44,866 bases of DNA from Actinomycetes bacterium (GTDB taxonomy: Bacteria > Actinomycetota > Acidimicrobiia > Acidimicrobiales > Bog-793): positions 1-44,866 of the forward strand of contig JAJZKA010000011.1 in assembly GCA_021809805.1 (NCBI GenBank). Reading direction: 5' to 3'. The notes beneath the pieces are model-generated. The model made no database searches. It was not told the origin of the DNA and saw only the letters and a list, made by a program, of their open reading frames with translations. Shown piece after piece: positions 1-6,771 of the stretch. Each line of letters starts with the position of its first letter. The first letter of the stretch is position 1. Position numbers and translations under genes: made by a program.

Positions 1-1
1 T

Positions 2-545
2 TCGGCTCTCGTCCTCGGGGCCCAATGGGACCGGATGGGCTCGCTGGACCGCCGGCTGGCTTCATGGGCGCCAGGGTTGCCCATGGCTCAATCGTGCGGG
101 CCGTGCGGGCCGTGTCGCGCCGGGCGAGGGGCTCCCGCTTGCTGGCCAGGAAGGCGAAGGCCTGGCCGAGGATTCGGCCGGAGCGGCCGATCTGAGCGGC
201 GAGGAAATCCGGCGGCATTGGCATGGCGGTGAGAGAGCGCGCGAGCGCCTTACCCCGTGACCCGCCAAGGGCGGGCGGGCCGATGTCGAAACGAGCCGGC
301 AAGCGTGCATCGGTTCGCGGCGCGTGCGCCGAGCATGGTGCGCTTGCCGTGCGTGGGGCCCGTCTTCTCGGCGAGCGGCTCGACAGGGTGCCCCCACGCC
401 TCGACACGGCGGTCACCGAGCCTTGGCGGTTGATGGCCGGGGGGCGGGTGAGGAGCTGCACCCCGAAGAGCCGGAGGCGGTGATCGGGGACGGCTTCATG
501 GAAAAGCGACGTCTTGGACATCCCAACCGCGACTGCAGAGCTCAT
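2..545 (-). CDS. Partial open frame running off the left edge, unknown
   Basis: A minus-strand frame stays open from an ATG at 545 (alternative ATG at 521) to the window edge, about 181 codons with no stop. The first 50 codons have the strong G/C third-position bias of a real gene in this genome, around the residues MSKTSLFHEAVPDHRL. The middle is Arg/Pro/Ala-rich and less convincing. A later stretch, FLAAQIGRSGRILGQAFAFL, could be an amphipathic helix. I recognise no family. A frame this long is not rare in such GC-rich DNA, so it may be spurious or a decayed gene. Confidence 0.25.
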   Translation of the reverse strand, partial: MSSAVAVGMSKTSLFHEAVPDHRLRLFGVQLLTRPPAINRQGSVTAVSRRGGTLSSRSPRRRAPRTASAPCSAHAPRTDARLPARFDIGPPALGGSRGKALARSLTAMPMPPDFLAAQIGRSGRILGQAFAFLASKREPLARRDTARTARTIEPWATLAPMKPAGGPASPSGPIGPRGREP

Positions 546-605
546 TGCCGACTCGCCGGGTCGATCTCTCGGGAGAGCCGGCGCGAGCGCGACCGCAACG
601 GCGCT

Positions 606-1007
606 TCACCTCGGACGGAATTGGTCCAAGGCTGACCAGATCGGAACTGTCGGGCAGCTCGGATAACCGAATATCCTGTCACAGAAAGGGCAATAATACG
701 GCTCGTCGATGACCGAGCCAATGCCCACCGGCGAGTTGCGGCGCAGATCGACGGCGCTCTTGCTCACGGGCTTTGGAGCCGGCACCTGATCGCGAGCTGT
801 GATGGCGGCCGGTGAGAGGCCATCAAGCGCGCTTTTTTGCTCGCAGGCCTGGATCTGCTCATTGTGGTCGACGAGCTCGGGCGCGATGAGCCATGCGAAG
901 ACCCGCAGAACAGTCGGAACCCGAGCCTGCGGACGGCCACGCCAGGGTAATGGTCGTCGCCAGGGATGGCCCTGCTCGTTGTGGCCAAGGGGTCGCGGGT
1001 GAACCAC
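606..1007 (-). CDS. Hypothetical protein with a C-terminal Cys pair
   Basis: A 133-codon frame whose first third is Arg/Pro-rich and probably not translated. The last ~95 residues look more protein-like: a helical stretch around FAWLIAPELVDHNEQIQA, then a Lys/Pro linker, then YYCPFCDRIFGYPSCP with a CxxC pair plus a third Cys near the end, as in a small zinc-binding knuckle. The start is undetermined. No family is recognised, and it lies in a stretch that looks decayed, so it may be a gene fragment. Confidence 0.25.
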   Translation of the reverse strand: MVHPRPLGHNEQGHPWRRPLPWRGRPQARVPTVLRVFAWLIAPELVDHNEQIQACEQKSALDGLSPAAITARDQVPAPKPVSKSAVDLRRNSPVGIGSVIDEPYYCPFCDRIFGYPSCPTVPIWSALDQFRPR

Positions 1008-1095
1008 GCGTCGCGGGAGCGCGCGGCGCCAGGGGTTTGCGGTGGCGCTCTGGCTGGTCCGTGCGGTGCGCTAGCCGGCGTCCCGGGGACGGAGC

Positions 1096-1392
1096 TCAAT
1101 ACTCGACCGGCAGGCCCCCCCCGCCATCTCGCAGGTGCGCACGGTCGCGGCGGTGACGGTGGATCGGGGTGATCGTCGCCTCGACGAAGCTGTGGAGGTG
1201 GACGGCCGCACTCGTGGGATCGTGGCGCGGCTGGAAGTCGCACGAGCCTTCGTGGTGAGCGGTGCGGACGCAGACCCGACCGGACTGGAGATGGGTCATG
1301 CCACACAGGCCGCAGGCTGCGTACGCAGGATCAACCGAAGCGTTGTGGACATCGAGCCGTATGGTCGTCTTCGAGAGCGGAGCCGTTGACAT
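1096..1392 (-). CDS. Small Cys/His-rich hypothetical protein
   Basis: A 98-residue frame starting at ATG 1392, chosen over the upstream in-frame start at 1599 because the sequence becomes protein-like only from MSTAPLSKTTIRLDV onward. It contains CGLCG around residues 27-31, then CVRTAHHEGSC, and a His-rich tail (HLHSF, HRHRRD). The Cys/His spacing suggests a small metal-binding fold. The function is unknown and there is no operon context. Existence is moderately supported, since similar short frames are common here by chance. Confidence 0.35.
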   Translation of the reverse strand: MSTAPLSKTTIRLDVHNASVDPAYAACGLCGMTHLQSGRVCVRTAHHEGSCDFQPRHDPTSAAVHLHSFVEATITPIHRHRRDRAHLRDGGGGLPVEY

Positions 1393-1610
1393 CACTGCAT
1401 CCCGGGGGGCTAGGAAGGGGGCACAGCGCCCCGAGCGGGGAACACCTTCCACAGGGCCAAATTGCCGTCGCGCGGGGTGAGAAGGCAAGGGTCGGAAGTC
1501 CCCATTGCCTTCTCGGATGCCCCACAAAGCGACCCGGCGCGCCGGCCTCGCTACCGTGAAGCTGACCCGTGCCCCACGGTCACCCATCGGACGAACCAAA
1601 GGCGGTCACG

Positions 1611-2144
1611 ATGAGCAACGATCCGTTTGCGCGAATGCCCGACCTCCCCTCCTTCTCACTCACGAGCAGCGACATCGAGGACGGCAAGCCGCTAGCGAAG
1701 GTGCACTACAGCGGTCTGTTCGGCGTACCGGGAGGCGAGGACCGCTCGCCCCAGCTCTCCTGGTCGGGTGCCCCAGCGGACACCCAGGGCTACGTCGTGA
1801 TGGCCTATGACCCCGATGCTCCGACCCTCGCCGGGTTCTGGCACTGGGCGGTGGCTGACATCCCTGGCTCGGTGGGCGAGCTGGCCTCGGGTGCGGGTGA
1901 CCTCTCGGGGAGCAATCTCCCCGCGGGCGCGTTTCAGTTGAGGAACGATGCCGGCTCCGCCCGCTTCATCGGCGCTGCGCCGCCCCCCGGACATGGACCT
2001 CATCGCTACTACTTCGTCGTGCACGCCATCGACGTGGCTTCGCTCAAGGTCCCCAAGGACGCCACGCCCACCTTGCTTGCCTTCAATGTCTTCAGCCACG
2101 CGCTCGGCCGGGCCGTGCTGATGGCGACCGGCGAGCAACCCTGA
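1611..2144 (+). CDS. YbhB/YbcL-family (PEBP-like) protein
   Basis: A 177-residue protein of the phosphatidylethanolamine-binding / Raf-kinase-inhibitor-like superfamily. Its family signatures are visible: SPQLSWSGAP around residues 46-55, YDPDAPTLAGFWHW around 65-78, and GHGPHRYYFVVHA around 129-141. Together these form the anion-binding pocket. Bacterial members (YbhB, YbcL) are small soluble proteins of unclear ligand; no enzymatic activity is assigned. The length fits the family. The ATG at 1611 is preceded by AAAGGCGG, so the upstream in-frame ATG at 1569 is rejected. No signal peptide is seen, so it is probably cytoplasmic. It is apparently monocistronic. Confidence 0.9.
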   Translation: MSNDPFARMPDLPSFSLTSSDIEDGKPLAKVHYSGLFGVPGGEDRSPQLSWSGAPADTQGYVVMAYDPDAPTLAGFWHWAVADIPGSVGELASGAGDLSGSNLPAGAFQLRNDAGSARFIGAAPPPGHGPHRYYFVVHAIDVASLKVPKDATPTLLAFNVFSHALGRAVLMATGEQP

Positions 2145-2231
2145 GCAGCGGCGCAAGGTGGACGGCGCGGGAGCCTTGCGAGCCGGTCCCTGCCCGTTCA
2201 CTTTCGTGCATGGCTATTTCGTGGGCACCGG

Positions 2232-3011
2232 GTGGGCGTTGGTAGCGTCGCCCAGGTGCCCTGGCGCGTGCTCCTCGTGGACGGCGTCGCTGCCTTGCGT
2301 GCCCAGATCCGTCAGGCGCTCGAGACGGCCGGCGGTTTCGCGGTCGTCGCTGAGGCGGCCGATGGCGCCGAGGCCCTCGAGTCCGCGGTTCGGCACCAGC
2401 CTGAGCTGATCGTGCTCGATCTCGCGCTTCCCGACCTTGCTGGTTCTGAGCTGTTGACCCGACTTCGGGGCGTGGTGCCACGGGCGCTCGTCGTCGTCTA
2501 CACGGGAGCCTATGGCGAGGTGACCGATGCGCTCAGCGAGCAGGTCGCCGGCATCCTGCGCAAGGACGAGGACGTCCGCTATCTTGCGAAGCTCTGCCAA
2601 GATCTGGCGCAGCGGCACGACGTTGCGGCCACGCTGGAGCTTGGTGCCGAGCACCGCGGGGTTGCGGTGGCCCGCGGGTTCATCGCCGAGCAGTGCCGTC
2701 GCTGGGGCTGCTTGGAGCTCGTCGAGGACGCGAAGCTCGTGGTCACCGAGCTCGTGACGAATGCCCTCGTGCACACGAGGACCCGCTGCGAGATCCGCGC
2801 CAACTACGAGGGGCACCTGTTGCGGGTGGAGGTCGTCGATCATGGCCTCGGGACCCCCGATCCTCGGTTGCCGACCCAGCTTGACGATCATGGACGCGGG
2901 TTGCTCCTCGTGACGGCGCTGTGTGCCGCCTGGGGCGTCGATGCCCGCGACGACGGGCGCAAGATCGTCTGGGCCGAGCTCACCTACCCGCCGATGCTCT
3001 CGCGCAACTGA
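2232..3011 (+). CDS. Receiver domain fused to RsbW-like HATPase
   Basis: A ~259-residue two-domain signalling protein. Residues ~10-125 form a receiver domain: LLVDG at the N-terminal acidic site (usually DD, here Asp-Gly), LIVLDLALPD with the phospho-acceptor Asp, VVVYTGA with the conserved Thr, and GILRKDED with the conserved Lys. Residues ~140-255 form a GHKL ATPase of the RsbW/anti-sigma type: ELVTNALVHT (N box), VVDHGLGTPDPR (G1) and HGRGLLLVTAL (G2). No histidine-phosphotransfer domain is seen, so it is more likely a phospho-regulated anti-sigma or partner-switching kinase than a sensor kinase. The start is uncertain: GTG 2232 or GTG 2256. No sigma factor or anti-anti-sigma gene is adjacent. 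Confidence 0.8.
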   Translation: MGVGSVAQVPWRVLLVDGVAALRAQIRQALETAGGFAVVAEAADGAEALESAVRHQPELIVLDLALPDLAGSELLTRLRGVVPRALVVVYTGAYGEVTDALSEQVAGILRKDEDVRYLAKLCQDLAQRHDVAATLELGAEHRGVAVARGFIAEQCRRWGCLELVEDAKLVVTELVTNALVHTRTRCEIRANYEGHLLRVEVVDHGLGTPDPRLPTQLDDHGRGLLLVTALCAAWGVDARDDGRKIVWAELTYPPMLSRN

Positions 3012-3049
3012 GTCCGCGCCGAGCCGGTGGCGTCGGTGAGCGACCTTGC

Positions 3050-3700
3050 TCAGGGCGAGGCGTGCGCGGCGATGCGCTGGGCAAGGCTGCTTGCGACGGC
3101 TTGAGGATCTTGTGCGGAGCAGATCGCGGAAATGACGGCCACACCGGCTACGCCGGTCGCGAGGACCGTCTCGAGATTCTCGAGGCCGATTCCGCCGATC
3201 GCGACGCAGGGCAGCCGGCTGTTTGCGACGACCTCGGCGAGCGCTGCGGTGCCCATCGGCGCGGCGGCGTCGGCCTTGGAGCCCGTAGGGAAGACCGGCC
3301 CGACGCCGAGGTAGTCCACGCAACCCTCGGGCAGCTGGGCGGCCGCGGTGGCCTCGACCAGATTGGTCACTGACCATCCGATCACGAGTTCGGGGCCCGC
3401 GAGTGATCTGGCGGCGATGACGGGGAGGTCGTCCTGGCCGAGGTGGACGCCGTCGCAACCCGCAGCGAGGGCGACGTCCAAGCGGTCGTCCACAAACAGC
3501 GCGAGGCCGCGTGGTGCGAGCAGGTCACGAAGCGACCTGGCGAGCTCGCACAATTCGCGCCCTTTTGCCAGCGGGTCGCGCAGCTGCACGGCGGTCACCC
3601 CACCGGCCACGGCGGCTGCGACCGTCGATGCCAGCCCGCGCGCGGCGCACTGATGGCGGTCGGTGACGAGATAGAGCGAGTAGTCGACCTGCCGCCTCAC
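3050..3700 (-). CDS. thiE: Thiamine-phosphate synthase
   Basis: A 216-residue TIM-barrel enzyme that joins HMP-pyrophosphate to hydroxyethylthiazole phosphate, giving thiamine monophosphate in the cytoplasm. Family motifs appear in order: YLVTDR at the N-terminus, AVQLRDP near residues 37-43, GVHLGQDDLP near 85-94, GVGPVFPTGSK near 130-140 and AIGGI near 167-171. The GTG at 3700 overlaps the thiM stop (GTGA), which fixes the start and shows translational coupling; the Arg-rich upstream extension of the frame is antisense to thiM. Length is normal for ThiE. Confidence 0.95.
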   Translation of the reverse strand: MRRQVDYSLYLVTDRHQCAARGLASTVAAAVAGGVTAVQLRDPLAKGRELCELARSLRDLLAPRGLALFVDDRLDVALAAGCDGVHLGQDDLPVIAARSLAGPELVIGWSVTNLVEATAAAQLPEGCVDYLGVGPVFPTGSKADAAAPMGTAALAEVVANSRLPCVAIGGIGLENLETVLATGVAGVAVISAICSAQDPQAVASSLAQRIAAHASP

Positions 3701-4524
3701 GGCGTGGCGGCGAGCTCGCAGAGGACATCGAGGAGGCCGACCGCGAAGCTTCCCGGTCCGGGCTTGGTTTCGGCCGCGCGTTCGCCGGCGGCGGCAAAGA
3801 GCGCGGACGCGCTGGCGGCCGCCTCGAGGGGATCGGCCACCGCGACGCACGCCGCCATGACGGCGCCGAGCGCGCAGCCGACCCCGGTGACGCGCGTCAT
3901 GAGGGGGTCACCGCCGGGGATGACAAGGACGCGTGCTCCATCGGTCAGCAGGTCGACTTCGCCGCTCACTGCGACCGCACCACCGATCCGTCGGGCGAGG
4001 CCGGCTGCGGCCTCGATCGCCTGTTCGCTCGCGGCGAGCGAATCGACCCCCCGACCGCCCGCACCCTCGAGCCCTGCCAGGCTCATGATCTCCGAGGCAT
4101 TGCCCCGCACGATCGCCGGGCCATCGGCGAGCAGCTCAGCGGCCAGGCGGCTGCGGTGCGCGAGTGCCCCGACCGCCACCGGGTCGAGCACCCATGGGGT
4201 GCCCGCCTGCCGGGCGGCCGCCGCCGCCTGGCGCATCGCGGTCTCGACCGACGGCGAGAGCGTGCCGAGGTTGATCAAAAGGGCAGAGGCGATGGCTGCG
4301 AACTCACCGGACTCGTCCGGGTTTTCGACCATTGCGGGAGACGCGCCGATTGCCAGCAAGACGTTGGCGGTGAAGCCGGCGACGACGATGTTCGTCATGC
4401 AGTGGACGAGCGGCGGTCGCTCGGCGATCGCACGAAGCGGCGCGCGGACCGCCGCGTCGCCCCAGGTGATCGTGTGCCGTTCGATGGCCTCGCTCCCTTG
4501 CGTTCTGGCAGCCCGTTCGGCCAC
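3697..4524 (-). CDS. thiM: Hydroxyethylthiazole kinase
   Basis: A 275-residue ribokinase-fold enzyme that phosphorylates 4-methyl-5-(2-hydroxyethyl)thiazole for thiamine salvage. Visible motifs are PLVHCMTN (substrate site), GASPAMV, LDPVAVGA, RGNASEI, AVSGEVDL, and TGVGCALGA carrying the anion hole and the catalytic Cys. It uses a GTG start at 4524 and is the first gene of a thiM-thiE pair. Only ~59 bases separate it from the divergent gene at 4584, too few for a TPP riboswitch, and none is seen. With no thiC, thiD or thiG nearby, the pair looks like a salvage module. Confidence 0.95.
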   Translation of the reverse strand: MAERAARTQGSEAIERHTITWGDAAVRAPLRAIAERPPLVHCMTNIVVAGFTANVLLAIGASPAMVENPDESGEFAAIASALLINLGTLSPSVETAMRQAAAAARQAGTPWVLDPVAVGALAHRSRLAAELLADGPAIVRGNASEIMSLAGLEGAGGRGVDSLAASEQAIEAAAGLARRIGGAVAVSGEVDLLTDGARVLVIPGGDPLMTRVTGVGCALGAVMAACVAVADPLEAAASASALFAAAGERAAETKPGPGSFAVGLLDVLCELAATP

Positions 4525-4583
4525 TCCGCCGCAGATTACTCAGCGCGCCCTTCGCCCGTGGGACGCCGGTAGTCTGAGCCGCG

Positions 4584-5027
4584 GTGTCACTCCAAGGCGA
4601 ATACGAGCCGAGTCCGCAGGCTTGGGTACGCGAGCAGGTGGACGCGTACGAGCGCTCGGCTGGCGCAGAGGCCAACACGTTGCTCGATACGGGCATCCCG
4701 ATCGTGGTGGTGACCGCGCTCGGCAACAAGACCGGCAAGATCCGCAAGTTCGCGGTGATGCGGGTGGAACACGACGGCGAGTACGCGCTCATTGCCTCCA
4801 AGGGCGGGGCGCCGACGCACCCGCTTTGGTACTCCAATGTGACACAGCATCCGCACGTGATGATCCAAGACGGTCCAGAGCCGCGCGACTACGACGTGGT
4901 CGAGATCGACGGCGACGAGCGTGAGCGCTGGTGGGAGCGGGCGGTCGCCGTCTATCCCGCCTATGCCGAGTACCAGCTAAAGACCGACCGTCGCATCCCC
5001 GTGTTGTTGGCGCGACGGACGAAGTGA
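4584..5027 (+). CDS. Deazaflavin (F420)-dependent nitroreductase family protein
   Basis: A 147-residue split-barrel protein of the Ddn / F420H2-dependent quinone reductase family. Characteristic segments are the N-terminal helix WVREQVDAYERSAG, the IPIVVVTALGNKTGKIRK strand-turn that binds the cofactor phosphate, YALIASKGGAPTHPLWYSN, and the C-terminal YPAYAEYQLKTDRRIPV. The family uses reduced F420 to reduce quinones or nitro-compounds. The GTG start at 4584 is divergent from thiM. A second F420/flavin split-barrel gene follows at 5144, so the two may share a redox-stress role; the substrate is unknown. Confidence 0.9.
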   Translation: MSLQGEYEPSPQAWVREQVDAYERSAGAEANTLLDTGIPIVVVTALGNKTGKIRKFAVMRVEHDGEYALIASKGGAPTHPLWYSNVTQHPHVMIQDGPEPRDYDVVEIDGDERERWWERAVAVYPAYAEYQLKTDRRIPVLLARRTK

Positions 5028-5143
5028 ACACGGTCCGCTCGAGCGGGAACGGCGCGTGGTGTCGCGGGGTTGGGTCGACTGGCAGCACCGGGCGTCGCGG
5101 CGCTTCGTCTCGCCGATCGCCATGACGACATGAAGGAGCTCAC

Positions 5144-5539
5144 GTGGCCAGTATCCCCGCATCGCACCAGGACCTGCTCGCCGCGAGTGTGGCCGTGATC
5201 GCGACCGTGGGCGCCGATGGGCGCCCTCAGCAGAGCGCCGTCTGGTTCCTTGCTGAGGACGACACCGTCAAGGTGTCGCTCGCCGGCTCCCGCCAGAAAA
5301 CAAAGAACCTGCTCGCGAACCCCGTCGTCGACCTGTTCATCTTGGACCTCGCGAACCCGATGCGCTATCTCGAGCTGCGCGGAGACGCCGAGATCGCCTC
5401 GGATGCGGACTACGCCTTCGCGACCAGGGTCGGGGCGAAGTATGGCGCCGACCTGCGTGCCTATGACGGACCGGGCGAGGAGCGGGTGGTCGTCACGATC
5501 AAGCCTGTGCGCATCAACGCCGTCGACATGGGCGGCTGA
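5144..5539 (+). CDS. PPOX-class F420-dependent oxidoreductase
   Basis: A 131-residue single-domain pyridoxamine-5'-phosphate-oxidase-like split barrel. The typical pattern is visible: an N-terminal helix, AVIATVGADGRPQQSAVWFL, TVKVSLAGSRQKTKNLLANP (phosphate-binding R-x-K-x-x-N), VDLFILDLANPMRYLELRG, and the C-terminal VVVTIKPVRINAVD. Related mycobacterial proteins bind F420 or flavin and reduce diverse substrates. The GTG at 5144 follows AAGGAGCTCAC, a good ribosome site. The gene ends 5 bases before the convergent DinB-like gene. Confidence 0.9.
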   Translation: MASIPASHQDLLAASVAVIATVGADGRPQQSAVWFLAEDDTVKVSLAGSRQKTKNLLANPVVDLFILDLANPMRYLELRGDAEIASDADYAFATRVGAKYGADLRAYDGPGEERVVVTIKPVRINAVDMGG

Positions 5540-5556
5540 GCGACTCAGCGTCGCTC
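5538..5556. terminator. Small inverted repeat between convergent stops
   Basis: GAGCGAC-TCAGC-GTCGCTC forms a 7-bp stem with a 5-base loop spanning the stop codons of the PPOX and DinB-like genes. The position suits a bidirectional terminator, but the stem is short and no T-run follows. Confidence 0.35.
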
Positions 5557-6054
5557 GGTAATCCCACGGATGAAGGCGGCCTGGCCGATGTGTTGGAGAT
5601 CGTCTCCGAGCACGCTCACCAGGCGGACCCCCAAGGTGACCGGCGGGTCGTAGGAGGTGTCGACGACGCGGTCGAGATCGGTGTCACTGAGCGATCCCAA
5701 GTACTCGATCGTTCGCTCGTGGACCGCGTCGTAGTAGCCGGTGAGGAGCTCGGCGGACTCAGCGCGCACGAGCGCGACCTGATCAGCGCTGTCGCCGTAG
5801 CCGGTGAGCTCGGACTGGGCCGGCAGGCCGAAGCGCTCCGGCCACTCGCTCGAAGTCCAGATCTGCTCGCGAGCGGCAGCCTGGGCGAGGTGATGGTCCT
5901 GGACGCGGGAAAGGTGCCAGATCAGCCAGGCGATCGAGTTCGCCTCGCCGTCGACGCGAAAGACAAGCTCGTCCTCGCCGAGCCCCTCAGCCGCGCCATG
6001 CACGAGGGGGCGCAGCCGCCCGTAGGCCTCGACGAGCAATTTGGCCGTGTTCAT
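5545..6054 (-). CDS. DinB-family (mycothiol transferase-like) protein
   Basis: A 169-residue four-helix protein. NSIAWLIWHLSRVQDHHLAQ carries the first metal-ligand His of the DinB/MST fold, and GDDLQHIGQAAFIRG near the end carries the C-terminal His. Actinobacterial relatives include mycothiol- or bacillithiol-dependent S-transferases and many uncharacterised stress proteins. The ATG at 6054 is preceded by GAAAGGA about 10 bases upstream, so the Arg-rich in-frame extension to 6240 is rejected. It is apparently monocistronic. Confidence 0.85.
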   Translation of the reverse strand: MNTAKLLVEAYGRLRPLVHGAAEGLGEDELVFRVDGEANSIAWLIWHLSRVQDHHLAQAAAREQIWTSSEWPERFGLPAQSELTGYGDSADQVALVRAESAELLTGYYDAVHERTIEYLGSLSDTDLDRVVDTSYDPPVTLGVRLVSVLGDDLQHIGQAAFIRGITERR

Positions 6055-6457
6055 CACCACAGTCCTTTCTCGTAAGCACCAGAACAACGCCCGCCGCGCC
6101 AAGCCCTGACGTCGGCCGGCGGCGCGGCGAGCCTCGTTCGGCACCGTAACGGGGGACCGGGCCCTGCCGGACACGATGCTCGCCGAGAGGCCGCCTTGGC
6201 TGGCGCGCCGAGGATTGTGCTGGCGCGCCTTGTGCCACACCCGCGCCCGAGATGGCCTTGTGGCGACGGCTCACAAGGAGCCCGCGCGCCCGGTCGAGTC
6301 ATGGCCGCCTCGCTGCAATGGGCGCTGCCAGCCGCGGGGCAAGAACCAGTGACCGGGTCGCCGTCTGGACGCGGCACCGCCCCGGCCGGCGGGCCGGGGC
6401 GGGCAGCGGGTGGCGCCGTGCTCCCGAGAGCAGCGATCAGAGCACCGCGTCAATCCG
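6055..6457. other. Intergenic gap with little visible content
   Basis: About 400 bases between the DinB-like gene and the DUF6458 gene. Frames on both strands are short and of low complexity, and none resembles a protein family. The only clear structure is the GC-rich hairpin at 6377-6402. The part nearest 6055 must hold the promoter of the DinB-like gene, but I see no convincing hexamers. Confidence 0.5.
6377..6402 (-). terminator. GC-rich hairpin downstream of the DUF6458 gene
   Basis: CCGCCCCGGCC-GGCG-GGCCGGGGCGG forms a perfect 11-bp stem with a 4-base loop, 56 bases past the stop of the minus-strand DUF6458 gene. There is no T-tract, as is common for actinobacterial hairpin terminators. 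Confidence 0.5.
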
Positions 6458-6718
6458 TCAATAGGGCATGCCGTGCTCGACGCGCTCGCGCTCCTCGGCA
6501 ACGTAGGTGCGCCCCCGGCTGTCGGTGACCGTGCGACGAGTCCGTGAGCGATATCCCCACGGACCGAAGATCGCGACGGAAATGACAAGGCCGACCAGGC
6601 CGACGATGAACAAAACAAGTCCGATCGTGGCGACGCTCACGGTGCTGGAGCTCCAGTGGATGCCCCAGCGCAATATGGCGCCAACTGCGATCAAGACAAT
6701 GCTGGTGCCGATTCCCAT
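6458..6718 (-). CDS. DUF6458 family small membrane protein
   Basis: An 86-residue protein with two membrane segments (about residues 3-19 and 27-50) and a basic, polar C-terminal tail (RSRTRRTVTDSRGRTYVAEE). The opening MGIGTSIVLIAVGAIL is typical of DUF6458 proteins of actinobacteria. Their function is unknown. The ATG at 6718 is preceded by AAGGAGGTAG at good spacing, one of the best ribosome sites in the window, implying strong translation. It is probably monocistronic. Confidence 0.85.
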   Translation of the reverse strand: MGIGTSIVLIAVGAILRWGIHWSSSTVSVATIGLVLFIVGLVGLVISVAIFGPWGYRSRTRRTVTDSRGRTYVAEERERVEHGMPY

Positions 6719-6771
6719 GGCTATCTACCTCCTTGGGAAGAGATGCCCTTGCGGGACCGCGGAAAAACGGT

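Larger units (their letters stand above)
1..1610. other. Weakly coding left-end region
   Basis: This 1.6-kb stretch lacks any recognisable conserved gene. The frames on both strands are short and Arg/Pro/Ala-rich, with mixed third-position composition. The three minus-strand frames listed separately are the only ones that look somewhat protein-like. The contrast with the dense gene packing after 1611 suggests decayed or horizontally acquired DNA, but no transposase, integrase or clear terminal repeat is visible. Confidence 0.5.

Noticed and set aside
2214-3458. Minus-strand frame of 414 codons
   Set aside because: It runs antisense to the receiver-HATPase gene and out of frame through thiE; no conserved motif.
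4525-4583. TPP riboswitch before thiM
   Set aside because: Only 59 bases separate thiM from the divergent gene, and no TPP-aptamer sequence such as CUGAGA is seen there.
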